Below are positions 27,723 to 35,529 of a DNA stretch of 64,000 nt, piece after piece (within the stretch, counting starts at the first letter, position 1; each line of letters starts with the position of its first letter). The position numbers and the translations under genes are program-made. Location: positions 1 to 64,000 of the forward strand of contig NZ_FZPH01000016.1 in assembly GCF_900188485.1 (NCBI RefSeq). Direction: 5' to 3'. The notes beneath the pieces were generated by a model. It saw only the letters and a list, made by a program, of their open reading frames with translations, made no database searches and was not told the DNA's origin. This DNA comes from Asanoa hainanensis. GTDB lineage: Bacteria; Actinomycetota; Actinomycetes; Mycobacteriales; Micromonosporaceae.

Positions 27723-29171
27723 TCACGGCCGTTCGTCGTAGCGCAAAAGCCAGCTGTCCACCCACGGAACCAACCACAGATCGCCCAACGCCGGCCACTG
27801 GCGCAGCTCGTGCATGGCTACGTCACCGCTGGAAAGTGCCTCGTCCAGCAGCGGCTCCAGCTCCTCGCGATTGAAGTCGCGGAGCAGCACCTGCCTGATG
27901 ATTCTGTGTCGCGGCAGATTACCGACGGGAATTCTGGCGATCTCGTCTCGCGGCACCTCGCCGGGTTTCAGCTGCTGACGAGCGAAGTACGCGTTGAGTC
28001 GCAGCATCGTGCCCGGACTGTCGGCGGGCTCGGCAGCGATGGCCACCTCCGCCACAGCCCACGCGAATGCGTATCGCTCCTGGTTGAGGATGCGCTTGAG
28101 AAGTACCCGAAGCTCGCCGCTCAGCAGACGCCGGAGGCGCTCGACGAGCTCTCGGTCGTCGGCCTCTGCCTTCTCGGCCACCCGCACCATCATCCGGATG
28201 GCAAAGCCGAAGCAGAATGCGCCAAGCAGCTCGGCTAACAGTTCCATGCGCCGCTTGTCCAGGTTGTAGAGCAGGCGGTCGAGGTCAACGGGTTCGCCGT
28301 CGTGCAGCTCGTCCACCGTCGTGTGGACGATGGCGTGTCGCACATCGAGCAGCAGCGCCCATGCCGCGTCCATGGTGTCGCCGTGCACCAGGCCGGACAG
28401 GAGACCCTGCTCCAGAGCTGTCAGGTGGGGGTCGAACAACGGGGCACCCAGCGCGCCACCAAACGTGCGCGCGAAGGATGTGGTGTTCTTGTTGTCCCTG
28501 TCCATGTATCCGGTGACCGTGTCCGCGAGCACCTCGGCGGTCGTGTTGAGGCGAGCGAGCTGTCTGGGCGTCGCCGGGTACACCGCAAGATCGGCGTCGT
28601 GCAGGCAGGCCATCAGCTCGTCTCGTAGGACGCTTCGGCCCAGAAAGAGCACCGCGACACTGATGATGTCGCGGATGAACCGTTCGGAATGCTCGATCAG
28701 CACCGAGAACCAGGCGTTGCGCCTGAGCTGGCGGGAGTCCGGCACCGAGGTGTGATACTTCAGCTCCACCAGAAAGTCCCACGCGGCCGAGAAGCTGCCG
28801 AACTCGTCCGCGAGGTCCGAGGTGGAGACGTTGAGCAGATTCTCTATCTGCGATCGCTCGCCGTCACGGCTGAAGGTCGCCAGTCGAGGCTTCAGCTCCT
28901 GTTGCAGGAGTTCCATCGCGCCGCGGAACCGTTCGTCGTCGTCGTCGACCAGTTGCTTGGTGGAGGATTGTGGATCATGCCGCGCCGGCTGCTGGGGCAG
29001 CCTTCTCGTGCGGTGGCGAAACTCTCGGACGATGCCGCTGAGGTCGTTGGTGTCACCTTCGGCGGCCACCTCGGCCGCCCACTTGCGCATGAAAGCGGTG
29101 AACTCGATGATGCGGTCGCAATGCGACGAGGTCTCGAACCAGTATTCGACCAGAGATGGGTTCTCCGTCAC
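27723..29171 (-). CDS. Putative HEPN-domain protein (R-x4-H motif), third gene of accessory operon
   Basis: A 482-residue, mostly helical soluble protein that I do not recognise as a named family. The helical stretch at about residues 155-310 contains L-L-D-V-R-H-A-I-V-H-T. R278 and H283 form the R-x4-H motif of HEPN ribonucleases, preceded by an acidic/aromatic helix (H-S-E-R-F-I-R-D). The C-terminal third is helical and charged. Many HEPN proteins act as RNases in toxin or phage-defence systems. The start ATG overlaps the radical SAM stop by 4 bp. The HEPN call is inference from the motif and helical context only. Confidence 0.55.
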   Translation of the reverse strand: MTENPSLVEYWFETSSHCDRIIEFTAFMRKWAAEVAAEGDTNDLSGIVREFRHRTRRLPQQPARHDPQSSTKQLVDDDDERFRGAMELLQQELKPRLATFSRDGERSQIENLLNVSTSDLADEFGSFSAAWDFLVELKYHTSVPDSRQLRRNAWFSVLIEHSERFIRDIISVAVLFLGRSVLRDELMACLHDADLAVYPATPRQLARLNTTAEVLADTVTGYMDRDNKNTTSFARTFGGALGAPLFDPHLTALEQGLLSGLVHGDTMDAAWALLLDVRHAIVHTTVDELHDGEPVDLDRLLYNLDKRRMELLAELLGAFCFGFAIRMMVRVAEKAEADDRELVERLRRLLSGELRVLLKRILNQERYAFAWAVAEVAIAAEPADSPGTMLRLNAYFARQQLKPGEVPRDEIARIPVGNLPRHRIIRQVLLRDFNREELEPLLDEALSSGDVAMHELRQWPALGDLWLVPWVDSWLLRYDERP

Positions 29172-30112
29172 CGATCGACCCTGTTCCTCAAGAAATCCAC
29201 CGCCTGCTCGCTACGCATGAAGTAAGGGACATCGAGCTTCGCGCACGCTTCGGCGACTGCCGCCTCGGCGACAGGATGGCGGTAGGTCGTCCATTTCGTG
29301 TCGTCGACCGAGAAGTCGAGTGGGCCAGGAGGCTCGAAGACCGGCGCGGGCGAGATGCGACCAAGTTGGGGCTCCAGCGCCACACGCGTCAGTCCGTCAA
29401 CCACGCCGGTCTCGTCGGCGTACCAGTCGCCACCCAAGACCACCGCGCGGCAGTCAGATCCCTGGCGCACGATCTCGACGTACTCGTCCGCGGGGATGTA
29501 AGGGAGGAAGGGCCGAACCGTCAGGATCACCGGCGCACCGATGCCGTGCAGCCAGCGGACCTGGGCGAGCCGTTCTGCTGGAGGCGGCACCGGGTGCGGC
29601 TCCAGGTTCGGGTAGTTCAACTGGGAGACGCTGATGCACGGTATGAGCAACAGACCGGCTTCGGCATACCGTCGAGTCAGCACTTCGATCTGCGACCGCT
29701 CAGCAGCGGAGAAGACGTAGCGCGTGGTGTAGAGCACGTCGACTGGCTCCTTGAGACTGAGCAGCATGTCAAGGAGCTCGATGCCCTGCGCGGTCCGCGG
29801 CTTGGCGAACGAGTCGGTATCCCCGCTGACGTAGACGATGTCGTAGGGCGACTTGCCCATTGAGGTCGACGCCCGAGAGTCCAGCCAGTCGACGATCTCC
29901 TTCGCCGTTCGCGTCGCGTAGCGCGGGAACGGACCCTGCACATAGCAAAACGCGCACTTGTAGGTGCAGTACGTCTTCGGACGCAACGGCCCGAGCGACA
30001 CCATGGCACGTCGGTTCAATCCTATGAAGTACGGCTCGCGGAGCGCGCCTTGCCCCGCGACCACACCGGCTGCGCCGTCGCCCATGCCACGCGCGCCTGC
30101 CTGCTCCGTCAT
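29168..30112 (-). CDS. Radical SAM protein of accessory operon
   Basis: A 314-residue radical S-adenosylmethionine enzyme. The [4Fe-4S] motif C-x3-C-x2-C is at C49, C53 and C56 (C-T-Y-K-C-A-F-C-Y), followed by a TIM-barrel-like pattern with V-S-G-D-T-D-S-F near residue 97. It has no SPASM or B12 domain and no signal peptide. It lacks enough distinctive sequence to assign a reaction. Viperin-type motifs beyond the cysteines are not seen. It overlaps the cyclase-like gene and the HEPN-motif gene by 4 bp each, so the three products are made together. Confidence 0.85.
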   Translation of the reverse strand: MTEQAGARGMGDGAAGVVAGQGALREPYFIGLNRRAMVSLGPLRPKTYCTYKCAFCYVQGPFPRYATRTAKEIVDWLDSRASTSMGKSPYDIVYVSGDTDSFAKPRTAQGIELLDMLLSLKEPVDVLYTTRYVFSAAERSQIEVLTRRYAEAGLLLIPCISVSQLNYPNLEPHPVPPPAERLAQVRWLHGIGAPVILTVRPFLPYIPADEYVEIVRQGSDCRAVVLGGDWYADETGVVDGLTRVALEPQLGRISPAPVFEPPGPLDFSVDDTKWTTYRHPVAEAAVAEACAKLDVPYFMRSEQAVDFLRNRVDR

Positions 30113-30846
30113 CGTTCTCCTTGTTGAGCTGGGTGCCGGATGCCTTCGGCGAAACGACCGTCGTGACGACTCCGCAGCGGAGACGCCGTTCCGGTTCCCC
30201 AGTTGTAGTAGGCAGCTAGCCAGTGTGCCTTACTGACCACGTCGGGCGATACGTCGCTTCGGCCGCTGAGTCGCTCGATCTGCCGCCGGAAGGTCATCCG
30301 GCCCGGCCCGTTGAGAAAGGGCAAGAAATGCACGAACACCGAGTCGTCGGCAAGATCCGTTGCTAGGGGCAGCGGTTCGTCGTCGCGATCGAGCTGGGCC
30401 GCTTGATCGCGGACTTCGTCGGCCAAAGCCACTCGGGGCATCGCGGTCTCGTGCTCGAGCCGCACCGCCCGGACGATAGCCGGGCCGAATACGAGGTTCT
30501 CGGCGCAGAAGAAGCTGTCGATCGTGACGCCACCTCGCACCAGCACACCGTTGCTCGCGAAGATCGCGAGCACGACGGCTACCGACTCGAGAACCAGCGA
30601 CAACGCTTGTGGACTGTCCTTCGGGGCAGCGATGCAGACCAGGTCCGAGAAGACTTGGTGGTCCAGTTTGTGTACGGCCTGCCGGGCGCGCAAACGAGCC
30701 ACGACCTGCTCGTAGGAGCGATAGAGCCGATCCAGGAAATCCAGCGACGTGCTCGGGTCGTCGGAAGCAGCAGAGGAACCGAGCGCGTCGAGATAGGCGA
30801 CGGTCGTCCGGTAGAACTCGACTGAGGGCGGTTGCGTTGCTGCCAT
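30109..30846 (-). CDS. Class III nucleotidyl cyclase-like protein of accessory operon
   Basis: A 245-residue protein with the core pattern of class III cyclases. Y-L-D-A-L-G gives candidate metal ligand D20, and V-F-S-D-L-V gives the second, D68. V-R-G-G-V-T-I follows at residues 103-109. Then F-G-P-A-I-V-R-A-V-R-L-E occupies the place of the canonical G-x-x-V-N-x-A-A-R-L-E. The Asn is replaced, so base choice and activity are uncertain. The fold is also used by Pycsar cyclases, which make cCMP or cUMP in phage defence. It is the first gene of a three-gene overlapping operon and has a leaderless-type promoter. Confidence 0.6.
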   Translation of the reverse strand: MAATQPPSVEFYRTTVAYLDALGSSAASDDPSTSLDFLDRLYRSYEQVVARLRARQAVHKLDHQVFSDLVCIAAPKDSPQALSLVLESVAVVLAIFASNGVLVRGGVTIDSFFCAENLVFGPAIVRAVRLEHETAMPRVALADEVRDQAAQLDRDDEPLPLATDLADDSVFVHFLPFLNGPGRMTFRRQIERLSGRSDVSPDVVSKAHWLAAYYNWGTGTASPLRSRHDGRFAEGIRHPAQQGER

Positions 30847-30852
30847 CGGTCC

Positions 30853-30858
30853 ACTTTA
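30853..30858 (-). promoter_or_regulatory. -10 element of the cyclase-like operon (leaderless)
   Basis: On the minus strand TAAAGT lies 6 nt before the ATG of the cyclase-like gene. This is the spacing of leaderless actinobacterial promoters. No ribosome site is positioned between it and the ATG. The -35 region is weak. Confidence 0.5.
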
Positions 30859-31063
30859 GGAGGAGCCGGCAGGCGCGAAGGACTGACGACACCTTCTCGA
30901 CGCCTACGAACGCAAGGTCACCTGGTCGAACCATGACCCCACACTCCCGAAATGCGAACCGTTCTCATGGGATGGCTGCTAAGTGCGGCCGCCTCCGCGC
31001 GCCACCTCTGGCGAACTAGCCGGATTGCTTGGCAGTATATCCCGATAGGGCATTTCAACTGGA

Positions 31064-31744
31064 ATGTGTGCCTCGAAGAAGATGCGCGATGCCGCGAGAG
31101 GTGACGACGTGGATCCCGTACCGATAGACGAACGCGTTGTTCCCAGCCAGGGTGCGTCCGCAGCCGACGATCCGGTTCGCCAGAACGACCCAGTCGACCA
31201 TTCCTGGGCCGACGCTTACGAGAGCAGCATCCAAGCCTTTGTGGATCATGCATGGGAGGTGATGCGTTGGCACCGCCAGCGAGCGGAGGCCTGGGATCGA
31301 CTGGCTATGCAGGTGGTCGCCTTCAGCGGCCTCATCGTGGCGGTTATCGGAGCCAATATCAAGTTCCTTGAGGACATCCTCGACAACCAGCATCGTCGGC
31401 TCGTTATGGTGGGACTCACTGCGACACTCGCTGTTCTCGTCGTTGCCTGCTTGGTGTCTCTCCTCAGCCTTATGGGTCGGCTGAGAACAGCCCAGAGCAA
31501 GACAGAGGAGATCCAAGAACGTTGGGGAGAGTTTTCCGAAGACCCCCGAGCCAACCGCGCGGAGTTGCTCGCGATGGTCGCCGACTCGTTGATCGGAAAA
31601 CCGGGCGGACCGTCGACAGCCATCATCGAGATTCGCGATGCGGCCGACCGCCGCGAGTTCAGGACGCGTACCGCGGCCGCCCTGCTCTGTGTCGGCGTTC
31701 TCGTCATGGCAGCGGCTTTGTTCGGTGTGCTCGCCTGGCGGTGA
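31064..31744 (+). CDS. Three-helix membrane protein divergent from the cyclase operon (possible effector)
   Basis: A protein of up to 226 residues. A charged cytoplasmic N-terminus contains W-E-V-M-R-W-H-R-Q-R-A-E-A-W. Two membrane helices follow at about residues 84-102 and 115-138, then a soluble segment with a conserved-looking A-D-R-R-E-F-R, then a last helix to the C-terminus. Two helices, a soluble loop and a final helix is the layout of SLATT and Pycsar-TM-like effectors, but I cannot confirm homology. A GTG at 31109 has a better ribosome site (AGAGG) and may be the true start. The gene is 217 bp from the cyclase start, back to back. Confidence 0.65.
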   Translation: MCASKKMRDAARGDDVDPVPIDERVVPSQGASAADDPVRQNDPVDHSWADAYESSIQAFVDHAWEVMRWHRQRAEAWDRLAMQVVAFSGLIVAVIGANIKFLEDILDNQHRRLVMVGLTATLAVLVVACLVSLLSLMGRLRTAQSKTEEIQERWGEFSEDPRANRAELLAMVADSLIGKPGGPSTAIIEIRDAADRREFRTRTAAALLCVGVLVMAAALFGVLAWR

Positions 31745-31872
31745 CCCGAGGCTCGGCAACCGAGGGCCGTCGCAACCGATCGGCCCGGGCCGCGCGGCGA
31801 CAAACCGCTGTGGACGCACCCGTCCGGATTACGGGCGCGTGTCTCAGTCGTGCGTCACCGGGGGTGGCGGCC

Positions 31873-31878
31873 TACGCT
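31873..31878 (+). promoter_or_regulatory. -10 element, leaderless type, before small membrane ORF
   Basis: TACGCT lies 6 nt before an ATG at 31885 in the 412-bp gap after the membrane protein gene. Spacing fits a leaderless transcript. The -35 region is not obvious. Confidence 0.35.
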
Positions 31879-31884
31879 CCCCGC

Positions 31885-32529
31885 ATGGGTCGACGCCTCC
31901 GCGGGCAAGGCGGCACGTCGCTGGGTGTCGTCGCGCTCTTCGTGGCTGGCCACACCGTGATCGAGTCGGCGAAGATCGTTGCCGGATTCGATGGGCGACC
32001 GGTTCCCTCCCAGGTCGCCAGTCTCTGCGTGGTCGTCGTACTCACGATCGTGCTCACGCTCGTCGCGGTGCTCGGCTTTTTAAAAAGCCGCGTATTCCGG
32101 GTTCGCCGGACACCAACTGCTGCGGTGGTGCCGGCGGGCAGAGCCACGCGGCCACGTCACTGCTCACTGGCCACTCCGCTGCGTAGGCCGGAAGAGGCCA
32201 CCACCGGCGGTTCAGGAGCCACCAGCGTGGCGGGGCCGCGGCCGGCTACCAAGCGGAACAGCAGCCCCGCGACGACGCAGCCCGCTCCCTGGATCGTGAG
32301 TAGGTTGAGCAGGCCGATGCGTTCGCCGAACGGGCCCGCGATCGCCGTGCCGGCGATGCCCGCCAGTGATGCGCCCATCCAGATCACGTTGAAAGCCCTG
32401 CCGCGCAGGCGGTCCGGGGTTTCCAATTGGAAGAGTGTCCACATCGCACTGACGTGGATGCCGACCGGGATGCCGACGACCACGAACAGGGCTACCACCG
32501 GCCACAGCGTGGTGTCCCAGCGCGGGTAG
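31885..32529 (+). CDS. Possible small membrane protein (3' part antisense to MFS gene)
   Basis: The frame starts M-G-R-R-L-R-G-Q and gives two hydrophobic segments in its first 70 residues (G-V-V-A-L-F-V-A-G and S-L-C-V-V-V-V-L-T-I-V-L). The rest is low-complexity and runs 373 bp antisense into the opposing transporter gene. A -10-like TACGCT sits 6 nt upstream of the ATG. The first 90 codons could be a real two-helix protein whose original stop has been lost, or a decayed gene. The coding region contains an unusual AT palindrome at 32073-32090. I consider it uncertain. Confidence 0.35.
   Translation: MGRRLRGQGGTSLGVVALFVAGHTVIESAKIVAGFDGRPVPSQVASLCVVVVLTIVLTLVAVLGFLKSRVFRVRRTPTAAVVPAGRATRPRHCSLATPLRRPEEATTGGSGATSVAGPRPATKRNSSPATTQPAPWIVSRLSRPMRSPNGPAIAVPAMPASDAPIQITLKALPRRRSGVSNWKSVHIALTWMPTGMPTTTNRATTGHSVVSQRG
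32073..32090. repeat. 18-bp perfect palindrome with A/T core (CGGCTTTTTAAAAAGCCG)
   Basis: Nine bases on each side are exactly complementary, with a T5A5 centre that stands out in this high-GC background. It lies about 65 bp beyond the MFS stop and so could act as a short terminator for the transporter gene (stem followed by U/A-rich bases), or as an operator. Confidence 0.5.
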
Positions 32530-33428
32530 TTGAAGATGACCACGTCGACCAGGCCGAAGAAGACCCAGCTCGTCATGATCAGTGACGTCGGTCGGAACCG
32601 GGCGATGACCCGGGCGGCGACCAGGCTGCCGAGGATGCCGCCTACCGCCTGGGCCGACATCAGCCAGCCGAGCTCGCGGCCGCCGGCACCCAGGCCGTCG
32701 ACCACGTAGAAGACGAACAGCGTGCCCATGATGCCCTCGCCGACCGACGAGATCGCCAGGATGAGGAAGACCGCCAGCACGTAGCGGTTGCGGCCCACGT
32801 AGCGCAGGCCCTCCCACAGCTCCCGCCCGAGGTGCCGCTCGTCGGCTCGGGACGCCCGATGACGGCCGCCGATCAGGGCGCACAGTGTCGCCGCCAGCGC
32901 GAAGGATGCAGCGTCAAGAGCGGCCGCGCCGTGCAGGCCGACCGTCACCGCCGCGATGCCGCCGAGGGCCGGGCCGACGAGGCGGGCGACGATGTTGTTG
33001 AGGACGTTCAGCGCGTTCGCGGCGGCCAGGTCGTCGCCGCGGACCAGCCGTGGCAGCAACGCGTTCTCCGCCGGTTTCGAGAACTGTTCCAGGGCCTGCT
33101 CGCCGAACGCGACGACGACCACGATCCAGACCCGGTCCGCCGAGGAAACCAGCAGCAGCGGTGCGAGCAGCAAAGCCTGGAGCCCGTTGATCACGACCAG
33201 GATGCGCCGGCGGTCCCACCGGTCGACGTAGGCGCCGGCGAACGCGCCGAACAGCAGGTTGCCGGCCAGCCCGGCCGCGACGATCAGCGATACGGCGGCC
33301 GGCGACCGCGTCAGTTGCAGGACGTAGATCGGCAGGGCGACGGACAGCACCCAGTTGCCGGTGAGCGAGATCAGCCCAGCCCACCAGAGCAGCCCGAAGT
33401 CGCGCTGGCGCAGCGGACCGAGGCGCAT
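32157..33428 (-). CDS. MFS transporter (drug-efflux type)
   Basis: A 423-residue major facilitator with twelve predicted membrane helices. It starts R-L-G-P-L-R-Q-R-D-F-G-L-L-W, typical of the enterobactin-exporter/tetracycline-like MFS_3 group. The loop motif D-R-W-D-R-R-R-I-L lies between helices 2 and 3. It would export a small molecule in exchange for protons; the substrate cannot be read. I chose the ATG at 33428 with GAGGCGG in front. The open frame upstream covers the lipoprotein gene in another frame and is rejected. It lies 5 bp after the lipoprotein stop, in one operon. Confidence 0.88.
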   Translation of the reverse strand: MRLGPLRQRDFGLLWWAGLISLTGNWVLSVALPIYVLQLTRSPAAVSLIVAAGLAGNLLFGAFAGAYVDRWDRRRILVVINGLQALLLAPLLLVSSADRVWIVVVVAFGEQALEQFSKPAENALLPRLVRGDDLAAANALNVLNNIVARLVGPALGGIAAVTVGLHGAAALDAASFALAATLCALIGGRHRASRADERHLGRELWEGLRYVGRNRYVLAVFLILAISSVGEGIMGTLFVFYVVDGLGAGGRELGWLMSAQAVGGILGSLVAARVIARFRPTSLIMTSWVFFGLVDVVIFNYPRWDTTLWPVVALFVVVGIPVGIHVSAMWTLFQLETPDRLRGRAFNVIWMGASLAGIAGTAIAGPFGERIGLLNLLTIQGAGCVVAGLLFRLVAGRGPATLVAPEPPVVASSGLRSGVASEQ

Positions 33429-33433
33429 CCGCC

Positions 33434-33949
33434 TCAGCCGCCCAGGTGTGACACCACCAGGGTGGCCAGCTTGGTGGTCTCGGCCTGGCTGCGATCGGTG
33501 CCCTTGCCGTCGCGGACGCCGGTGGTGACCAGCAGCAGGTCGTCGCCGACGAAGACCAGGATCTGGCCGTTCGGGGTGTCCCAGTAGGCGGCGTCGCCGA
33601 GGCCGTCGATGGTCACCGCGTCCGCGGTCTGCTGGTTCGCGAACTGGACCTTGTTGTCCTCGGCACCGGCCGGCGTCAGGGCCGTCCGGTAGCCCACGTT
33701 GGCGTAGCGCTTGTCGTCGGCGGTCCACCACACGCACGACAGGAAGTGGGTGTCCTTCGCGCCCGGCTCCACGTCGTCGGTCTTCGGCGTCTGGTTCATC
33801 GGGGCGTTCAGCACCGCCGCCGCGTCCTCGTAACGGTGGAACTCGCAGCCTGCGATCGGTGTGGGAGCCGGGGGCGGTGTCGTCGGGTCGCCGGTGCAGC
33901 CTGCCAGCGCGGCGACCGCCACGAGGGTCGCGAACCGGATCAATCGCAT
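33434..33949 (-). CDS. DUF3558-like lipoprotein
   Basis: A 171-residue lipoprotein with a short signal peptide and the lipobox L-A-G-C-T (Cys near residue 18). A Pro/Thr linker follows, then a domain with two cysteines (G-C-E-F and L-S-C-V-W-W) and a G-L-G-D-A-A-Y-W motif. This matches the actinobacterial DUF3558 type of cell-surface protein, whose role is not known. It is the first gene of a pair with the MFS transporter and divergent from the amylase gene across about 100 bp. Confidence 0.75.
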   Translation of the reverse strand: MRLIRFATLVAVAALAGCTGDPTTPPPAPTPIAGCEFHRYEDAAAVLNAPMNQTPKTDDVEPGAKDTHFLSCVWWTADDKRYANVGYRTALTPAGAEDNKVQFANQQTADAVTIDGLGDAAYWDTPNGQILVFVGDDLLLVTTGVRDGKGTDRSQAETTKLATLVVSHLGG

Positions 33950-34051
33950 GGCGTCCTCCGTTTCGGGTCCCCGCCACCCTAGCCATCGACCTGGTTGCGG
34001 TCGCCCGGCGCACCACCCACACTGGCGGCTGTCGATACGTGGAGGTTGGCG

Positions 34052-35485
34052 ATGAGACGGTTGGCGTACGCGGTGGCGGCCCTGGTCCTGGCATCGTCGC
34101 TGCTAACAGCCCCGACAACGGCCAGCGCGGCACCCGCCGGGCCGAAGCAGGTCATCGCGAACCTGTTCGAATGGAACTGGACCTCCGTCGCCGCCGAGTG
34201 CACGAATTTCCTCGGCCCCCGCGGCTACGGCTACGTCCAGGTCTCTCCCCCGCAGGAGCACGTGCGCGGCCAGGAATGGTGGGTCGCCTACCAGCCGGTC
34301 AGCTACCGGATCGAGTCGCGCAAGGGCACCCGGACGCAGTTCGCCAGCATGGTCAACACGTGTCACGCCGCCGGGGTCAAGGTGATCGTCGACGCGGTCG
34401 TCAACCACATGGCCAACCAGGACAAGACGGGCCCGGGTTGGGCCGGCTCGGCCTGGAGCCACTACGACTATCCGGGCACCTACCAGGTGCAGGACTTCCA
34501 CCACTGCGGCCGCAACGGCAACGACGACATCCAGAACTACGGCGACCGGTACGAGGTGCAGAACTGCGAGCTGGTCAACCTGGCGGACCTGGACACCGGC
34601 GCGTCGTACGTGCGGGGGCGGCTCGCGGCGTACCTCAACGACCTGCTCAGCCTCGGCGTCGACGGGTTCCGGATGGACGCGAGCAAGCACATGCCGGCGG
34701 CCGACATCGCCAACATCAAGTCGCGGCTGTCCCGGAGCGCGTACATGGTGCAGGAGGTCATCTTCGGTGCCGGCGAGCCGATCACGCCCAGTGAATACAC
34801 GGGCAACGGCGACGTGCACGAGTTCCGCTACGGCAAGGACCTGGCCCGGATGTTCCGGTCGGAGCGCCTCGCGTACCTGCGCGACTTCGGGGTTGCCTGG
34901 GGTTATCTGCCGTCCGGGTCCGCGGCGGTGTTCGTCGACAACCACGACACGCAGCGCGACGTCGCCGGCGTGCTGACCTACCGCGACAACGGCATCTACG
35001 CCCTGGCCAACGCGTTCATGCTGGCCTGGCCGTACGGGTCGCCGACGGTCATGTCCAGCTACGAGTTCAGCAACCGCGACCAGGGCCCGCCGTCGAACAG
35101 CGCCGGCCTGACCAACAACGCCACCTGCTTCACCGGCGGCTGGCGCTGCGAGCACCGCTGGCAGGTGATCGCCAACATGGTCGGTTTCCGCAACGCGGTC
35201 AACGGCACCGCGGTCGTCAACTGGTACGACAACGGCAACAACCACATCGCGTTCGGCCGCGGCACGGCAGGCTATTTGACCATCAACGACGAGGACGGGG
35301 CGATCAACGGCCGCTCGTACGACTCGGACCTACCCGCGGGCCGCTACTGCGACGTCATCCATGGCGAACGCACCGGCAGCACCTGCACGGGCCCGGTGAT
35401 CACCGTCGGCAGCGGCGGCTGGTTCACCGCCAACATCGCGGCCCACGACGCCGTGGCCCTGCACATCGGCGCGAAGCTGCCGTGA
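34052..35485 (+). CDS. Secreted alpha-amylase (GH13)
   Basis: A 477-residue exported glycoside hydrolase that cuts alpha-1,4-glucan. The signal peptide runs to about residue 27 (A-S-A-A). The family motifs are in order: V-D-A-V-V-N-H at 113-119, F-R-M-D-A-S-K-H with nucleophile D209, acid/base E235 in V-Q-E-V, and D299 in V-D-N-H-D. It resembles the Streptomyces subfamily (GH13_32) but ends after the beta C domain, without the starch-binding module often present. I chose the ATG at 34052, with GGAGG 7 bp upstream. Confidence 0.93.
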   Translation: MRRLAYAVAALVLASSLLTAPTTASAAPAGPKQVIANLFEWNWTSVAAECTNFLGPRGYGYVQVSPPQEHVRGQEWWVAYQPVSYRIESRKGTRTQFASMVNTCHAAGVKVIVDAVVNHMANQDKTGPGWAGSAWSHYDYPGTYQVQDFHHCGRNGNDDIQNYGDRYEVQNCELVNLADLDTGASYVRGRLAAYLNDLLSLGVDGFRMDASKHMPAADIANIKSRLSRSAYMVQEVIFGAGEPITPSEYTGNGDVHEFRYGKDLARMFRSERLAYLRDFGVAWGYLPSGSAAVFVDNHDTQRDVAGVLTYRDNGIYALANAFMLAWPYGSPTVMSSYEFSNRDQGPPSNSAGLTNNATCFTGGWRCEHRWQVIANMVGFRNAVNGTAVVNWYDNGNNHIAFGRGTAGYLTINDEDGAINGRSYDSDLPAGRYCDVIHGERTGSTCTGPVITVGSGGWFTANIAAHDAVALHIGAKLP

Positions 35486-35489
35486 CCAG

Positions 35490-35521
35490 GCGGGGTCCGC
35501 GGCCGGCACCACGGACCCCGC
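35490..35521. terminator. Hairpin terminator between amylase and phosphoesterase genes
   Basis: GCGGGGTCCG at 35490-35499 pairs with CGGACCCCGC at 35512-35521 over a 12-nt loop. It sits in the 44-bp gap between two convergent stop codons and can serve both. Confidence 0.75.
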
Positions 35522-35529
35522 GGCTCCGG

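Noticed and set aside
29168..30112. Radical SAM protein as a prokaryotic viperin
   Set aside because: Only the cysteine triad is shared by eye. The other viperin motifs are not seen.
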